DNA from: Zetaproteobacteria bacterium
GTDB taxonomy: Bacteria > Pseudomonadota > Zetaproteobacteria > Mariprofundales > Mariprofundaceae
Assembly (NCBI GenBank): GCA_003228735.1
Contig: QIFG01000001.1
Span: forward strand, 1 to 64,000
Reading direction: 5' to 3'
DNA: 64,000 bases
The position numbers were made by a program, and so were the translations under genes. Below the pieces are notes generated by a model. The model made no database searches. It saw nothing but the letters and a program-made list of their open reading frames with translations, and was not told the origin of the DNA. Positions within the stretch are counted from its first letter, which is position 1, and each line of letters begins with the position of its first letter. Shown piece by piece: positions 6,890 through 16,433 of the stretch.

Positions 6890-9250
6890 TCAACCGCCGC
6901 GAAGCTCGGCGCCGAAACGCTTCCCCATCTCGGCAATCAGGCTCTCCGAAACCGCATCGGCCTCTTCCTGCTTCAAGGTGCGGTCATCCGCCTGCAGCGT
7001 GAACCTGAGCCCCAGGCTGACCTTGTCTTCAGGTACGCCCTTGCCGATATACCGGTCGAAGATGCGAACACCGGTGAGCAGTTTACCTCCGGCCTTGTCG
7101 GCCGCCTGTAGAATCTCCTCGCTGGTTAACTTGGAATCAAACAGGAATACCAGATCGCGGGCCACGCCGGGATATTCGGGCAGCGGCGCATATTTCAGCG
7201 CCTTGGCCTGTGGCAGCGCATCCAGATCAACCTCGGCGACGAATACATCCGGCTCGATATCGAGCTTCGCGGCAATGTCTGCATCCAGCTTGCCGATACA
7301 GCCAACCTCAGCGCGTCCGGCCACGATTTTCGCACTCTGACCTGCCTGCAGGCCGGCAATGCCGTCATCGGCGACGAAACGCGCTGTAAGGCCCATGCGA
7401 TTCAGCCACGACTCGACTTCTCCCTTCATGTCGAAGAAATCAGCCACGCTTGCCGACTGGAACCATTCGTCGGAATCTATTTCGCCTGCCAGAAGCCAGG
7501 CCAGCTTGTTGTGCTCGCCATATCCATCCGAACCCTTTTCATAGGTACGGCCCTTTTCGACCAGCGCCACGCCAAGCTGCTGCCGATTCAGGTTATGGCT
7601 GGCGGCCTTCAACAGTCCCGGCCACAGGCTGCGCCGCATGACGGACATCACATCGCTGATCGGATTCGACAGCCGAACATCGGCATCGTCCGCCACCACA
7701 AACAAGCGCTGCTCATCCTCTGCTATGAAGGCGTAGGTGATCACCTGCACAAACCCGGATTGCAGGGCCTTGTCCATGGATTGATCCCTGACCGCCGGTT
7801 TGCCCGGCTGAAGGTTCGGCAGGCACTCGGGAATATGCTCATAGCCGTAAATACGCGCATATTCCTCGATAATATCCTCGGCCAGTGACACATCATGCCG
7901 GTGTGTCGGCACCTCAACATTCAGATCATCGCCCTGCCGTGAAATGCCAAAGCCCATGCGTTTCAAAACATCATCAATCGTATCCGGCACCTGTTCACCA
8001 AGGTGTGAGCTGATACGCGAGATTGGGAATGCGATTTTCCTGGCTTGCAGCAGCAAATCGATATCGCCGCAAACATTCACCGCGCCAGCTTGGCCTCCAA
8101 ACATCTTCAGGATCAGCCCGGTAGCCATTTCCATGGCCACAGACACCATGGCCGCATCGACACCGCGCTCGAAGCGCATCGAAGCTTCGGACACCATGCC
8201 ATACCTTCGCGCCGTCAGGCTGATGCAGGTCGCGCGGAAGGCTGCCGATTCAAGCACGATACTGGTGGTTTTCTCGGTCACGCCCGAGGCCGCAGATCCC
8301 ATGACGCCAGCCAGTGCGATCACGCCTTTACTGTCGGCAATCACGAGATCGTCGCCACCAAGTTCGAGTTCTCGCTCATCCAGAGCACCAAACGCTTCAT
8401 CCTTTTTGGCACGGCGCACGCAGATGCCGCCTGAGAGTTCATCAGCATCAAAGGCATGCATCGGCTGGCCGACTTCCAGCATGACGTAATTCAGCACATC
8501 GACGACGCCATGCACCGGCCGCTGGCCGGCGGCAATCAGACGCTGCTGCATCCAGTCCGGCGAAGGCGCAAGCGTCACGCCCTCAATCCTTCTGGCCATG
8601 TAGACAGGGCAATCTTTCGCCTCGTCTACGACAACCTCCGGCTGTACAACCGAGGGATTAGATGCGAAAGACTCCGGTGAGGCTTCCTGCAATGTCAGGT
8701 TGAAAAATGCCGCCAGATCACGGGCGATACCGCGTACGCTCATGCAGTCGCCACGATTGGGCGTAATCGACAGATCGAAGATGGCCTCTTCCATGCCCAG
8801 ATATTCAGCCACATCCATGCCTACAGTCGCATCGGCAGGCAGAATCAGCAGGCCGGTAGCCTCATCGGCCAGGCCAAGCTCGACCTCCGAGCAGCACATG
8901 CCGAAACTCATTTCGCCGCGAATCTTGCCTTTTTTGATCTTCAGGCCGTTCGGCAGACTGGCGCCGATCGTGGCCACAGGAATCTTGTCATCAACCTTCA
9001 TGTTCGTGGCGCCACAGACAATGGCCAATGACTCATCGCCACCGGTATCGACCTGCAACAGTTGCAGCCTGTCCGCATCCGGATGCGGGCTGGCATCAAG
9101 GATGTGGCCAACGACCACGCCTGCCAGAGCCTGCCGGGGCATCTCAATACCCTCGACCTCGATGCCGAGACGGGTCAGCGTTTCTCTGATTTCATCGATG
9201 CCCTGTGTAAGGGCGACATGTCCGTTCAGCCAGGAAAGAGGGAGTTTCAT
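6890..9250 (-). CDS. pheT: Phenylalanyl-tRNA synthetase beta subunit
   Basis: A 786-residue protein with the bacterial PheT layout: an N-terminal tRNA-binding OB domain (VVGHILDASPHPDADRLQLL, residues about 45-65), GMCCSEVELGL, the B3/B4 editing module with PNRGDCMSVRGIARDLAA, the B5 region (HRHDVSLAEDIIEEYARIYGY), and a C-terminal ferredoxin-like anticodon domain (YPGVARDLVFLFD, LGLRFTLQADDRTL). With PheS it forms the alpha2-beta2 enzyme that charges tRNA-Phe. It overlaps pheS by 4 bases (ATGA), indicating coupled translation, and it ends the translation operon. Confidence 0.97.
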   Translation of the reverse strand: MKLPLSWLNGHVALTQGIDEIRETLTRLGIEVEGIEMPRQALAGVVVGHILDASPHPDADRLQLLQVDTGGDESLAIVCGATNMKVDDKIPVATIGASLPNGLKIKKGKIRGEMSFGMCCSEVELGLADEATGLLILPADATVGMDVAEYLGMEEAIFDLSITPNRGDCMSVRGIARDLAAFFNLTLQEASPESFASNPSVVQPEVVVDEAKDCPVYMARRIEGVTLAPSPDWMQQRLIAAGQRPVHGVVDVLNYVMLEVGQPMHAFDADELSGGICVRRAKKDEAFGALDERELELGGDDLVIADSKGVIALAGVMGSAASGVTEKTTSIVLESAAFRATCISLTARRYGMVSEASMRFERGVDAAMVSVAMEMATGLILKMFGGQAGAVNVCGDIDLLLQARKIAFPISRISSHLGEQVPDTIDDVLKRMGFGISRQGDDLNVEVPTHRHDVSLAEDIIEEYARIYGYEHIPECLPNLQPGKPAVRDQSMDKALQSGFVQVITYAFIAEDEQRLFVVADDADVRLSNPISDVMSVMRRSLWPGLLKAASHNLNRQQLGVALVEKGRTYEKGSDGYGEHNKLAWLLAGEIDSDEWFQSASVADFFDMKGEVESWLNRMGLTARFVADDGIAGLQAGQSAKIVAGRAEVGCIGKLDADIAAKLDIEPDVFVAEVDLDALPQAKALKYAPLPEYPGVARDLVFLFDSKLTSEEILQAADKAGGKLLTGVRIFDRYIGKGVPEDKVSLGLRFTLQADDRTLKQEEADAVSESLIAEMGKRFGAELRGG

Positions 9251-10296
9251 CGGCCTACCCTCCTCAGGAAACGCACATCGTTTTCGAAAAACAGGCGAAG
9301 ATCAGGAATGCCGTGCTTAAGCATCACCAGCCGCTCCACGCCGAGGCCGAAGGCAAAGCCTGAATAGACTTCCGAATCGATATTGACGGCCTTAAGCACA
9401 TTCGGATGGATCATGCCGGAGCCAAGCACCTCGACCCAGCCGCTGCCCTTGCACACGCGGCAGCCCTTGCCGTCACAGATCGCGCAACCCATATCGACCT
9501 CGGCCGACGGCTCGGTGAACGGAAAATAGCTTGGGCGCAAGCGGATCGGCAGATCGCGGCCAAAATACGCGTTGAGGAAATGGTGCAGCACACCCTTGAG
9601 ATGCGCCATCGACACGCCACGGCCGACCTTGAACACCTCGACCTGATGAAACATAGGGGAATGCGTGACATCGTAATCACACCGGAAGACACGGCCCGGC
9701 GCCACAATAGCCAGCGGCGGTTCTCCATCCAACATGGCGCGAATCTGCACCGGTGAGGTGTGCGTCCGGAGCAGCATGTCGTCCCCGCCTTCGATAAAGA
9801 AGGTGTCGTGCATAGCGCGGGCAGGATGTTCGGGCGGAATGTTCAACGCATCGAAATTATGGAACTCGTCTTCAATCTCCGGCCCTTCGGCCACCTCAAA
9901 ACCCATATGCATGAAGATTTCGGACATTTCATCCAGCCCCGCCTGAACCGGATGGCGCACACCCGGCATCTGACTGCGGCCCGGCAGGGTGACATCGATA
10001 CGCTCGGCTTCGACACGCAGCAAACCCTGTTCGTCCTTCAGGACGTTCCGGCAGATTTCCAAATAGCCTTCAAGATCGTCTTTGACTTCGTTGACATTCC
10101 GCCCCACAACCGGGCGCTCCTCAGGATATAGCTTGCCAACACCCTTCAACACTTCGGTTAACGATCCCTTTTTACCAAGATACTTAACCCGAAGCTGATC
10201 CAGCGCAGCCAAATCGAGAGCCTGCGTAAAAGCATGCTTGGCTTCCTTCTGCAAGGCTTCCAGTTCCTGTTTCAGCGACTCACCGCCAGACGTCAT
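9247..10296 (-). CDS. pheS: Phenylalanyl-tRNA synthetase alpha subunit
   Basis: A 349-residue catalytic subunit. It has an N-terminal coiled coil (residues 1-90), then class II motifs including HPARAMHDTF, the TSPVQIRAML strand, RVFRCDYDVTHSPMFHQVE (motif 2) and GFAFGLGVERLVML (motif 3). A four-cysteine knuckle (CAICDGKGCRVCKGSGW) sits before motif 3, as in many bacterial PheS proteins. It is preceded by a terminator-like hairpin downstream of rplT, so pheST may have its own promoter or be attenuated relative to the upstream genes. It overlaps pheT. Confidence 0.97.
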   Translation of the reverse strand: MTSGGESLKQELEALQKEAKHAFTQALDLAALDQLRVKYLGKKGSLTEVLKGVGKLYPEERPVVGRNVNEVKDDLEGYLEICRNVLKDEQGLLRVEAERIDVTLPGRSQMPGVRHPVQAGLDEMSEIFMHMGFEVAEGPEIEDEFHNFDALNIPPEHPARAMHDTFFIEGGDDMLLRTHTSPVQIRAMLDGEPPLAIVAPGRVFRCDYDVTHSPMFHQVEVFKVGRGVSMAHLKGVLHHFLNAYFGRDLPIRLRPSYFPFTEPSAEVDMGCAICDGKGCRVCKGSGWVEVLGSGMIHPNVLKAVNIDSEVYSGFAFGLGVERLVMLKHGIPDLRLFFENDVRFLRRVGR

Positions 10297-10353
10297 TTCC
10301 CCTCCCGATATTCCCTGCTGCTACTCTACGCAAACAATGACCAGATCAGAAAC

Positions 10354-10380
10354 AAAAAAGGCAGGGCTCGTGGCCCTGCC
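10354..10380 (-). terminator. Rho-independent terminator/attenuator between rplT and pheS
   Basis: On the minus strand the GGCAGGG and CCCTGCC arms, extended by GCC/GGC, form a strong stem with a short loop, followed immediately by six Ts. It lies 21 bases after the rplT stop. It would end thrS-rplT transcripts or attenuate pheST; in E. coli pheST is likewise attenuated, though by a leader peptide that I do not see here. Confidence 0.75.
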
Positions 10381-10401
10381 TTGTTACTGATTTCAGTCTG
10401 G

Positions 10402-10758
10402 CTACTGAATCTGGGCGCGGGCTAGTTCTGCCAGCTTTGTAAACCCTTCGGCATCGCGTACGGCGATATCCGCCAGCACCTTGCGATCCAGCGTAATGCC
10501 GGCGCCGTTCAGGCCGTTCATAAAGCTCGAATAGCTCAGGCCATTGATGCGCGCCGCAGCATTGATACGGGTGATCCACAGGCGGCGGAACTCACGCTTC
10601 TTCACCTTGCGGTCGCGATAGGCATATTGCCTGGCTTTATCCACTGCCTGCGTGGCAATGCGGAAACAGCTCTTGCGGCGGCCACGGTAACCCTTGGCTG
10701 CCTTGATCACCTTACGGTGGCGCGTATGGGCGCTGACTTGAGATCTGACGCGAGGCAT
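10402..10758 (-). CDS. rplT: 50S ribosomal protein L20
   Basis: A 118-residue basic protein with the L20 signature [28 protein letters not shown] at its start and [20 protein letters not shown] in the middle. L20 binds 23S rRNA early in large-subunit assembly and can repress its own operon. It is placed right after rpmI, as in most bacteria, and is followed by a hairpin with a U-run. Confidence 0.98.
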   Translation of the reverse strand: MPRVRSQVSAHTRHRKVIKAAKGYRGRRKSCFRIATQAVDKARQYAYRDRKVKKREFRRLWITRINAAARINGLSYSSFMNGLNGAGITLDRKVLADIAVRDAEGFTKLAELARAQIQ

Positions 10759-10777
10759 TGTGCTCTCCTACTTATTC

Positions 10778-10975
10778 TTAAGCGTGTGGCAGCAAGCGGC
10801 CAAGCTGCTTGCAGTCACTGGCCGAAACCATGGTGGTTCCACGGAAATTGCGTTTCCGCTTCGGCGACTTTTTGGTCAGGATATGGCTGGTGAAGGCATG
10901 GTTACGCTTCCACTTGCCGGTGCCGGTCTTGGAAAAGCGCTTTGCAGCTCCACGGTTCGATTTCATCTTTGGCAT
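10778..10975 (-). CDS. rpmI: 50S ribosomal protein L35
   Basis: A 65-residue protein beginning [20 protein letters not shown] and containing [19 protein letters not shown], the L35 pattern. It lies between infC and rplT in the conserved infC-rpmI-rplT order, on the minus strand. Nothing unusual is seen. Confidence 0.97.
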   Translation of the reverse strand: MPKMKSNRGAAKRFSKTGTGKWKRNHAFTSHILTKKSPKRKRNFRGTTMVSASDCKQLGRLLPHA

Positions 10976-11009
10976 CGTTTCAATATCCTCTTAATAATCC
11001 TTGGCCTCA

Positions 11010-11522
11010 CTACTTCTTCAATGGCGCAATGATCATGATCATCTGCCTGCCATCCAGGGCAGGCATGCGCTCGACCTTGGCGACATCCTTCAATTGCTCG
11101 GCCATTTCCTTCAATTTGTCGTAGCCCTGTGACGTATACGCCATTTCTCGGCCACGGAAACGTACGCTTAACTTGACCTTGTCGCCACTTTCCAAAAACT
11201 TGCGGGCTCTTTTTAACTTTACATCCAGATCGTGCTGATCGGTGCTGGCCCTGACCTTCACTTCCTTGATCTGAAAGTTGTGCTGGCGCTTCTTGGCAAG
11301 ATTGGCCTTCTTGCTGGCCTCATACTTGAACTTGCCATAATCCATTACCTTGCACACAGGGGGGGAGGAATTGGCAGTAATCATAACGAGGTCGAGTCCT
11401 TCTTCCTGCGCCTTTGCTACGGCTTCTCGCAATGGCAGGACTCCAGCCTGTTCTCCGTCACTGCCCACGACACGGACTGTATCCGCCTCAATGTCGAAGT
11501 TCACCGGCAAAGATTTCTTGAT
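11010..11522 (-). CDS. infC: Translation initiation factor IF-3, probable ATC start codon
   Basis: IF-3 with an N-terminal domain (VVGSDGEQAGVLPLREAV, PPVCKVMDYGKFKYE) and a C-terminal domain (VKLSVRFRGREMAYTSQGY). The only in-frame ATG is far internal. A TTG at 11510 is possible, but the strong ribosome site AGGGGG right after the thrS stop sits 5 bases before an ATC codon at 11522. This gives a 170-residue protein starting (M)KKSLPV. Non-standard starts (AUU, AUC) are known for infC and let IF-3 repress its own synthesis, so ATC was chosen. It follows thrS by 9 bases. Confidence 0.9.
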   Translation of the reverse strand: MKKSLPVNFDIEADTVRVVGSDGEQAGVLPLREAVAKAQEEGLDLVMITANSSPPVCKVMDYGKFKYEASKKANLAKKRQHNFQIKEVKVRASTDQHDLDVKLKRARKFLESGDKVKLSVRFRGREMAYTSQGYDKLKEMAEQLKDVAKVERMPALDGRQMIMIIAPLKK

Positions 11523-11531
11523 GTAAGCCCC

Positions 11532-13436
11532 CTATTTATACGCATCGGTCATGGCCTGCATTTCATCAAGCCATTCGGACACTGCTTTCACACCCAAATC
11601 ATCTCCGGAGCGCGCCCGCACGCTCACGGCCTTGTTTTCACACTCGCGATCGCCTACCACAAGGATATACGGCACCCGCGCCAACGTGTGGGCGCGCACT
11701 TTATAGCCGACCTTTTCGTTACGCAAGTCCGCTTCCACCCGAAAGCCCTTCTGGCGCATCTTCTCCGTGATGTCGCGGGCGTATTCGGCCTGATTATCAG
11801 TGATATTGCAGACCACCGCCTGCACCGGCGCCAGCCAGAACGGGAACCTGGCTTCATAGTGTTCGATCAGGATGCCAATAAAGCGCTCAAGAGAGCCCAG
11901 GATCGCCCGGTGCAACATCACCGGCGTCTGCCGGCTGCCGTCTTCGGCGACATATTCCGCCTCCAGACGCCCCGGCATCGAGAAGTCCACCTGAATCGTG
12001 CCACACTGCCAGACACGTCCCAGGCAATCGCGCAGCGAAAACTCGATCTTGGGCCCGTAAAAAGCGCCTTCACCGGGATTCAGTTCGTAAGGCAGTTGTT
12101 TGGCCTGCATGGCGGCATGCAGCGCCGCTTCCGCCTTGTCCCACTGTTCATCGGTGCCAACACGCCTATCCGGCCGGTCTGCCAGCTTGATGATGACGTC
12201 ATCAAAACCAAAACGGCGATAGACCTCGAACACCAGATCAATGAAATCGGAAACCTCGGCGCCAATCTGTTCCGGCGTGCAGAAAATATGCGCATCATCC
12301 TGCACAAAGCTCCTGAGACGCATCAGGCCATGCAGCGTTCCGGAAGGCTCGTTACGGTGGCATGAACCGAATTCGGCCAGCCTGAGCGGAAGATCACGGT
12401 AGGAATGCAGCGCCTGCTTGAAAATCTGGATGTGACAGGGGCAGTTCATCGGCTTGATGGCGTAATCGCGATTCTCGGTCGAGGTCGTGAACATCTCCTC
12501 GCGGAACTTGTCCCAGTGGCCGGATTTCTCCCATAAAGAACGGTCAACAAGTTGCGGCGTATTGACCTCCTGATAGCCGCTCTCCCACATCACCTTGCGG
12601 ATCTCGCGTTCGATCACCTGCCTTAGCATCCAGCCCTTGGGATGCCAGAACACCATGCCGGGCGCTTCTTCCTGCAGGTGAAAAAGCTCATATTGCCGGG
12701 CCAGCTTGCGATGGTCGCGCCTTTCCGCTTCTTCCAGACGAAACAGATAGTCTTTCAGTTCCTTGCCGGAAGCCCAGGCCGTGCCGTAGATACGCTGCAA
12801 CTGCTCGTTTTTCGCATCGCCTTCCCAGTAGGCGCCGGCCACGCGCATGAGCTTGAATGCCTTGAGTTTACCTGTGTTTGGCACATGCGGGCCGCGGCAC
12901 AGATCTTCCCAGTCCCCCTGCCGGTAAATGCTGATCGCATCGTTCTCGGGGATGCGTGCAATGAGCATGGCCTTGTAATTCTCGTCGAGCCCTTCGAAAT
13001 GTCCGATGGCCTGCGCGCGCGACCACTCCAGACGCTCGACATCCAGCTTGCGCGAAGCAATCTCCCGCATGCGGGCCTCAATGGCCTCAAGGTCATCCGG
13101 CGTAAACGGACGCTCGAAGGCAAAATCGTAATAAAAGCCATCTTCGATAACCGGCCCGATGGTGACCTGGACTTCCGGAAACAACTCCTTGACAGCCTGC
13201 GCCAGCAGATGGGCAGTGGAATGGCGGATAACCTCTAGCCCCTCATCGGACTTATCGGTAATCAGCGCCACTTTATCGCCATCGTTCAGGGCATGGGAAA
13301 GGTCGCGCATCTCGCCGTTGATGCGCGCAGCTACAACCGCACGAGCCAGGCCGGGGCCGATATCGCGAGCAAGATCAAAGGCAGTCGCCCCATCAGGCAA
13401 GGGACGGGTGGAAGCGTCAGGCAGTACAATGTCCAT
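11532..13436 (-). CDS. thrS: Threonyl-tRNA synthetase
   Basis: A 634-residue class II synthetase. It has an N-terminal TGS domain (residues about 1-60), a second editing domain with [11 protein letters not shown] and the GFYYDF stretch, and a catalytic core with [10 protein letters not shown] (the zinc Cys), [17 protein letters not shown] (motif 2) and [19 protein letters not shown] (motif 3). The C-terminal anticodon domain is [15 protein letters not shown]. The ATG at 13436 has AGGAGA upstream; a longer frame would run into the tRNA-Val gene and was rejected. It is first in the translation operon. Confidence 0.97.
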   Translation of the reverse strand: MDIVLPDASTRPLPDGATAFDLARDIGPGLARAVVAARINGEMRDLSHALNDGDKVALITDKSDEGLEVIRHSTAHLLAQAVKELFPEVQVTIGPVIEDGFYYDFAFERPFTPDDLEAIEARMREIASRKLDVERLEWSRAQAIGHFEGLDENYKAMLIARIPENDAISIYRQGDWEDLCRGPHVPNTGKLKAFKLMRVAGAYWEGDAKNEQLQRIYGTAWASGKELKDYLFRLEEAERRDHRKLARQYELFHLQEEAPGMVFWHPKGWMLRQVIEREIRKVMWESGYQEVNTPQLVDRSLWEKSGHWDKFREEMFTTSTENRDYAIKPMNCPCHIQIFKQALHSYRDLPLRLAEFGSCHRNEPSGTLHGLMRLRSFVQDDAHIFCTPEQIGAEVSDFIDLVFEVYRRFGFDDVIIKLADRPDRRVGTDEQWDKAEAALHAAMQAKQLPYELNPGEGAFYGPKIEFSLRDCLGRVWQCGTIQVDFSMPGRLEAEYVAEDGSRQTPVMLHRAILGSLERFIGILIEHYEARFPFWLAPVQAVVCNITDNQAEYARDITEKMRQKGFRVEADLRNEKVGYKVRAHTLARVPYILVVGDRECENKAVSVRARSGDDLGVKAVSEWLDEMQAMTDAYK

Positions 13437-13472
13437 GCTGTATCCTACGTTCTCCTGCCGACACTTCAAAAG

Positions 13473-13547
13473 TGGTTGGCGCGGGCAGGATTGAACTGCC
13501 GACCCCCACCATGTCAAGGTGGTGCTCTACCACTGAGCTACGCGCCA
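13473..13547 (-). tRNA. tRNA-Val (anticodon GAC)
   Basis: A full cloverleaf reads on the minus strand: acceptor TGGCGCG/CGCGCCA, D arm GCTC/GAGC, anticodon stem CCACC/GGTGG with loop TTGACAT (anticodon GAC at 13513-13515), T arm GGCAG-TTCAATC-CTGCC, discriminator A, and an encoded CCA. It lies about 36 bases upstream of the thrS start and may share its transcript. Confidence 0.96.
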
Positions 13548-14035
13548 ATTGATCGAATACCAACCGCATAAACCGATTGATTGAAAGGGCGCGAAGCGTA
13601 GATATCAGTGGCAATATGGTCAAGCAAACCTGCTCCCAATCTAATAATTAAGCTCCTCATTATTGTAAGTAGAACAACCACAGAGACACAAAGGGGGAAA
13701 AGAACGTAGAACGTAGCAGGGAGTTACTTCTTGCCCTTGATCCCCGCTTGCAGATGCGCCGAGTCATTCGGGACAGATCGGGAAACACGCAATATGTTGC
13801 GCCCGTTCTGGCCTGGATGACGAGGAGATACGCATATGCCCGCGGGTGCCTTTTGACTCGGGCCATTCGGCCCTCGGGGCTGAAGCCCCGCCCTGTGGGC
13901 GTCCAAATCGGCGGAATGCCGATTTGTCTTTGGGCAAGCAAAGAAGAAGAACCTGGCAATCCCGGTGAGCGGCTTCATGAACCCGGATCAATCAGAGGAA
14001 CTGATGCCATTCCCTCAATATTTATCATTAAAGCC
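13548..14035. other. Intergenic stretch without a convincing gene
   Basis: About 490 bases between tRNA-Val and the GGDEF-EAL gene. It contains one arm of the CACAGAGACACAAAG repeat (13677-13696) and a GC-rich palindrome, GGGGCTGAAGCCCC, near 13880. Several short open frames on the minus strand have low-complexity, non-homologous-looking translations. It looks like repeat-derived or decayed DNA. Confidence 0.5.
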
Positions 14036-16354
14036 CTATGTTGTTTTCTGATCCGGGCTTAACAGCGAGCGCCACTGCCGCATGACATTCTCATCCTGCA
14101 GCAGTTGACCAATCTCTTCCGCCGGTTGCGGCTTGCTGAACAGGAATCCCTGCACTTCATCACAACGCAGATCCTGCAGAAATTTCAGCTGCTCCACCGT
14201 CTCCACGCCCTCGGCGATGGTTTTAATGTCCATACTGTGAGCCATGTTGACGATGGCCTTGACGATAGCCCCGTCATTTTCATCCAGCGGCAGACTCATG
14301 ACGAAGGAGCGGTCGATCTTGAGCGTGTCGATCGGGAAACGCTTTAAATAACTCAGGGATGAAAAACCGGTGCCAAAATCATCAATCGCCAGCTTTATGC
14401 CCATTTCCTTCAGTTGATTGAGTAAATCGGTGGAGGCTTCGGCATGTTCCATCAGTACGCCTTCGGTAATTTCCAACTCCAGAAGATTCGGGTCCAGACC
14501 CGTTTTTTCCAGGGCATTGGCGATAATTTCCCCCATATCGCCACCCCGGAACTGTTGCGCCGAGATATTCACCGAGATATTGACCAGCATACGTACCGGC
14601 ATGATCCCGTCCTCACGCCACGTCTCTTGCTGAGCACATGCCTGGATCAGAACCCATTCTCCGATCGCCTCAATTACACCGATTTTCTCGGCCAGGGGAA
14701 TAAACCGGTCAGGAGAAACCAACCCAAGCTCCGGATGGTTCCAGCGAACCAGGGCTTCCAGGCCACTGAACTGGCCGCTGGCCAGGTCAATCTGCGGTTG
14801 ATAGTACAACTCGAACTGCTGCTGCTTCACTGCCTGCCACAATTCGAGCCCCATCTTCAAACGCTGCTTGACCTGATCCCCCAGCTTCTGAGTGTAGAAC
14901 CAGGAGACATTTCCACCACCCTTCTTGGCCAGGTACATGGCAGTGTCTGCGTGATTGACCAGTTCTTCCGCCTCACTGCCATCATCGGGATACATAGCAA
15001 TGCCAATGCTGCCGCCGAGGTAGTGCTCCTGACCATTCAATGCAAAGGGCAGCCTGAGGCAATCGAGCACCTTCTGAGCCACCATAGAGGCATCATCGGC
15101 ATCGTGGATATCCAGCAGGGCGAAGGTGAACTCATCGCCGCCATGGCGGGCGACAATGTCCATCTCGCGCAGGCACTTCGTAAGCCGCCGCGCCACCTCC
15201 TGTAGCGCAATGTCTCCCTGCTCATGCCCCAGCATGTCATTAATCGGTTTGAAGTTGTCGAGATCGAGAAACATGACGGCAGCCTTCTGTTTCTTGCGCT
15301 TCGCCTGGTTCAGGCCCTGATGTAAACGATCCAGAAACAGGGCGCGGTTGGAAAGCCCGGTCAAGGCGTCGTTATGGGCCAGATGCTGCAACTCGTTTTC
15401 CACTAGCTTGCGCTTGCTGATTTCCTGATTCAGCTCGGCAGTTCTGGTTTCCAGGCTTATCGCGTGCGCCTTGATGCTGGCGTGAATCTGGGCGTTCTCC
15501 AGAGCGAAGCGAATTTCATCCAGCATTACAGCCAGGATGCGCATATCATTCTTGTCGAATGGCCTGCCGGAATCCTTATCTGCCAGGTTGACCACAGCGA
15601 TCAAATCATCATCCAGCATCACAGGGATGCATGCGAATGAAGGCGAGGCATATTTTTCGCCGTTCGCCTTACCAAAGCGGGGGTCGAGGCTGATATCCGA
15701 AACCACCAACGGTTTCTTTCTCTGGATCACATGCCTGGCTATGGAGTGGTCAAAGGAGACATAGACACCCCCCTCCTCTTCCGGCGTAAACCCGTGTGTG
15801 ACCACAATGCGGAAACGTTCTTTTTTTGCCTCGGCCAGAAAAACAGAGGCGACCCGTGCGCCTGTAATACCCACAGCCTTTTCCATGAGCGCCTCAAGCA
15901 GAACTTCTATATCCAGGCTTATTCTTGCTGTGTCAGCCAGTTCCTGAAGGGCTGCGAGGGTACGGCTGCCGCGCTCACTTTCGAGCCTCGCAAGCTTGTG
16001 CTTCTGCTGCATCTGGTTGAAGGCGTGAGACGCTTCCTGAAACTCCAGCGTGCCGTGCGTCACCTCCAGGATCGAGTCTTCTCCGGTTGAAGCCGCCTTG
16101 ATGACATTGGCCATGGTTGTGAACTCGTCAAAAATCTCATGCAGCAGGGAAAGGACGGTTATTACGAGAAGAAGCCCCAGACAGATAATCACGGTATTCG
16201 TAGTGTCGGACAACACAAAAAGAAGCTTGTTATCGTAAAGGATGAAGATAAACAGCGAAAAAGGCACCGCCAGCACCAAGGCTGCAATAATCCAGAATTT
16301 GTAGAGCAGATTCTGATTATCTATGCTCAGTGCCTGAAGCCACGCATTATTCAT
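14036..16354 (-). CDS. Membrane GAF-GGDEF-EAL protein (c-di-GMP turnover)
   Basis: A 772-residue signalling protein. Two membrane helices lie at residues about 19-42 and 52-72, followed by a HAMP-like linker, a GAF domain (about 150-285), a coiled linker, a GGDEF domain and a C-terminal EAL domain. The GGDEF motif is intact, and REMD five residues before the motif forms an inhibitory I-site. The EAL motif (EALVRWNHP) and DDFGTGFSSLSYLKRFPIDTLKIDR are also intact, so both c-di-GMP synthesis and hydrolysis are possible. It lies after glmM with an 80-base gap. The signal sensed by the GAF domain is unknown. Confidence 0.93.
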   Translation of the reverse strand: MNNAWLQALSIDNQNLLYKFWIIAALVLAVPFSLFIFILYDNKLLFVLSDTTNTVIICLGLLLVITVLSLLHEIFDEFTTMANVIKAASTGEDSILEVTHGTLEFQEASHAFNQMQQKHKLARLESERGSRTLAALQELADTARISLDIEVLLEALMEKAVGITGARVASVFLAEAKKERFRIVVTHGFTPEEEGGVYVSFDHSIARHVIQRKKPLVVSDISLDPRFGKANGEKYASPSFACIPVMLDDDLIAVVNLADKDSGRPFDKNDMRILAVMLDEIRFALENAQIHASIKAHAISLETRTAELNQEISKRKLVENELQHLAHNDALTGLSNRALFLDRLHQGLNQAKRKKQKAAVMFLDLDNFKPINDMLGHEQGDIALQEVARRLTKCLREMDIVARHGGDEFTFALLDIHDADDASMVAQKVLDCLRLPFALNGQEHYLGGSIGIAMYPDDGSEAEELVNHADTAMYLAKKGGGNVSWFYTQKLGDQVKQRLKMGLELWQAVKQQQFELYYQPQIDLASGQFSGLEALVRWNHPELGLVSPDRFIPLAEKIGVIEAIGEWVLIQACAQQETWREDGIMPVRMLVNISVNISAQQFRGGDMGEIIANALEKTGLDPNLLELEITEGVLMEHAEASTDLLNQLKEMGIKLAIDDFGTGFSSLSYLKRFPIDTLKIDRSFVMSLPLDENDGAIVKAIVNMAHSMDIKTIAEGVETVEQLKFLQDLRCDEVQGFLFSKPQPAEEIGQLLQDENVMRQWRSLLSPDQKTT

Positions 16355-16433
16355 CCGACCCTCCCCAAAAAGACCGATCTTCGCAACAAAAACTAGTGAT
16401 AGTACTCAAAACTGCGGGATAAAACTGCCATGC

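Noticed and set aside
11232-12365. Long plus-strand frame opposite thrS and infC
   Set aside because: It is antisense to two certain genes and its translation has no recognisable motif.
13660-14000. Several overlapping short open frames on both strands
   Set aside because: Their translations are low-complexity, lack ribosome sites and overlap each other; the region carries repeats, so no gene was called.
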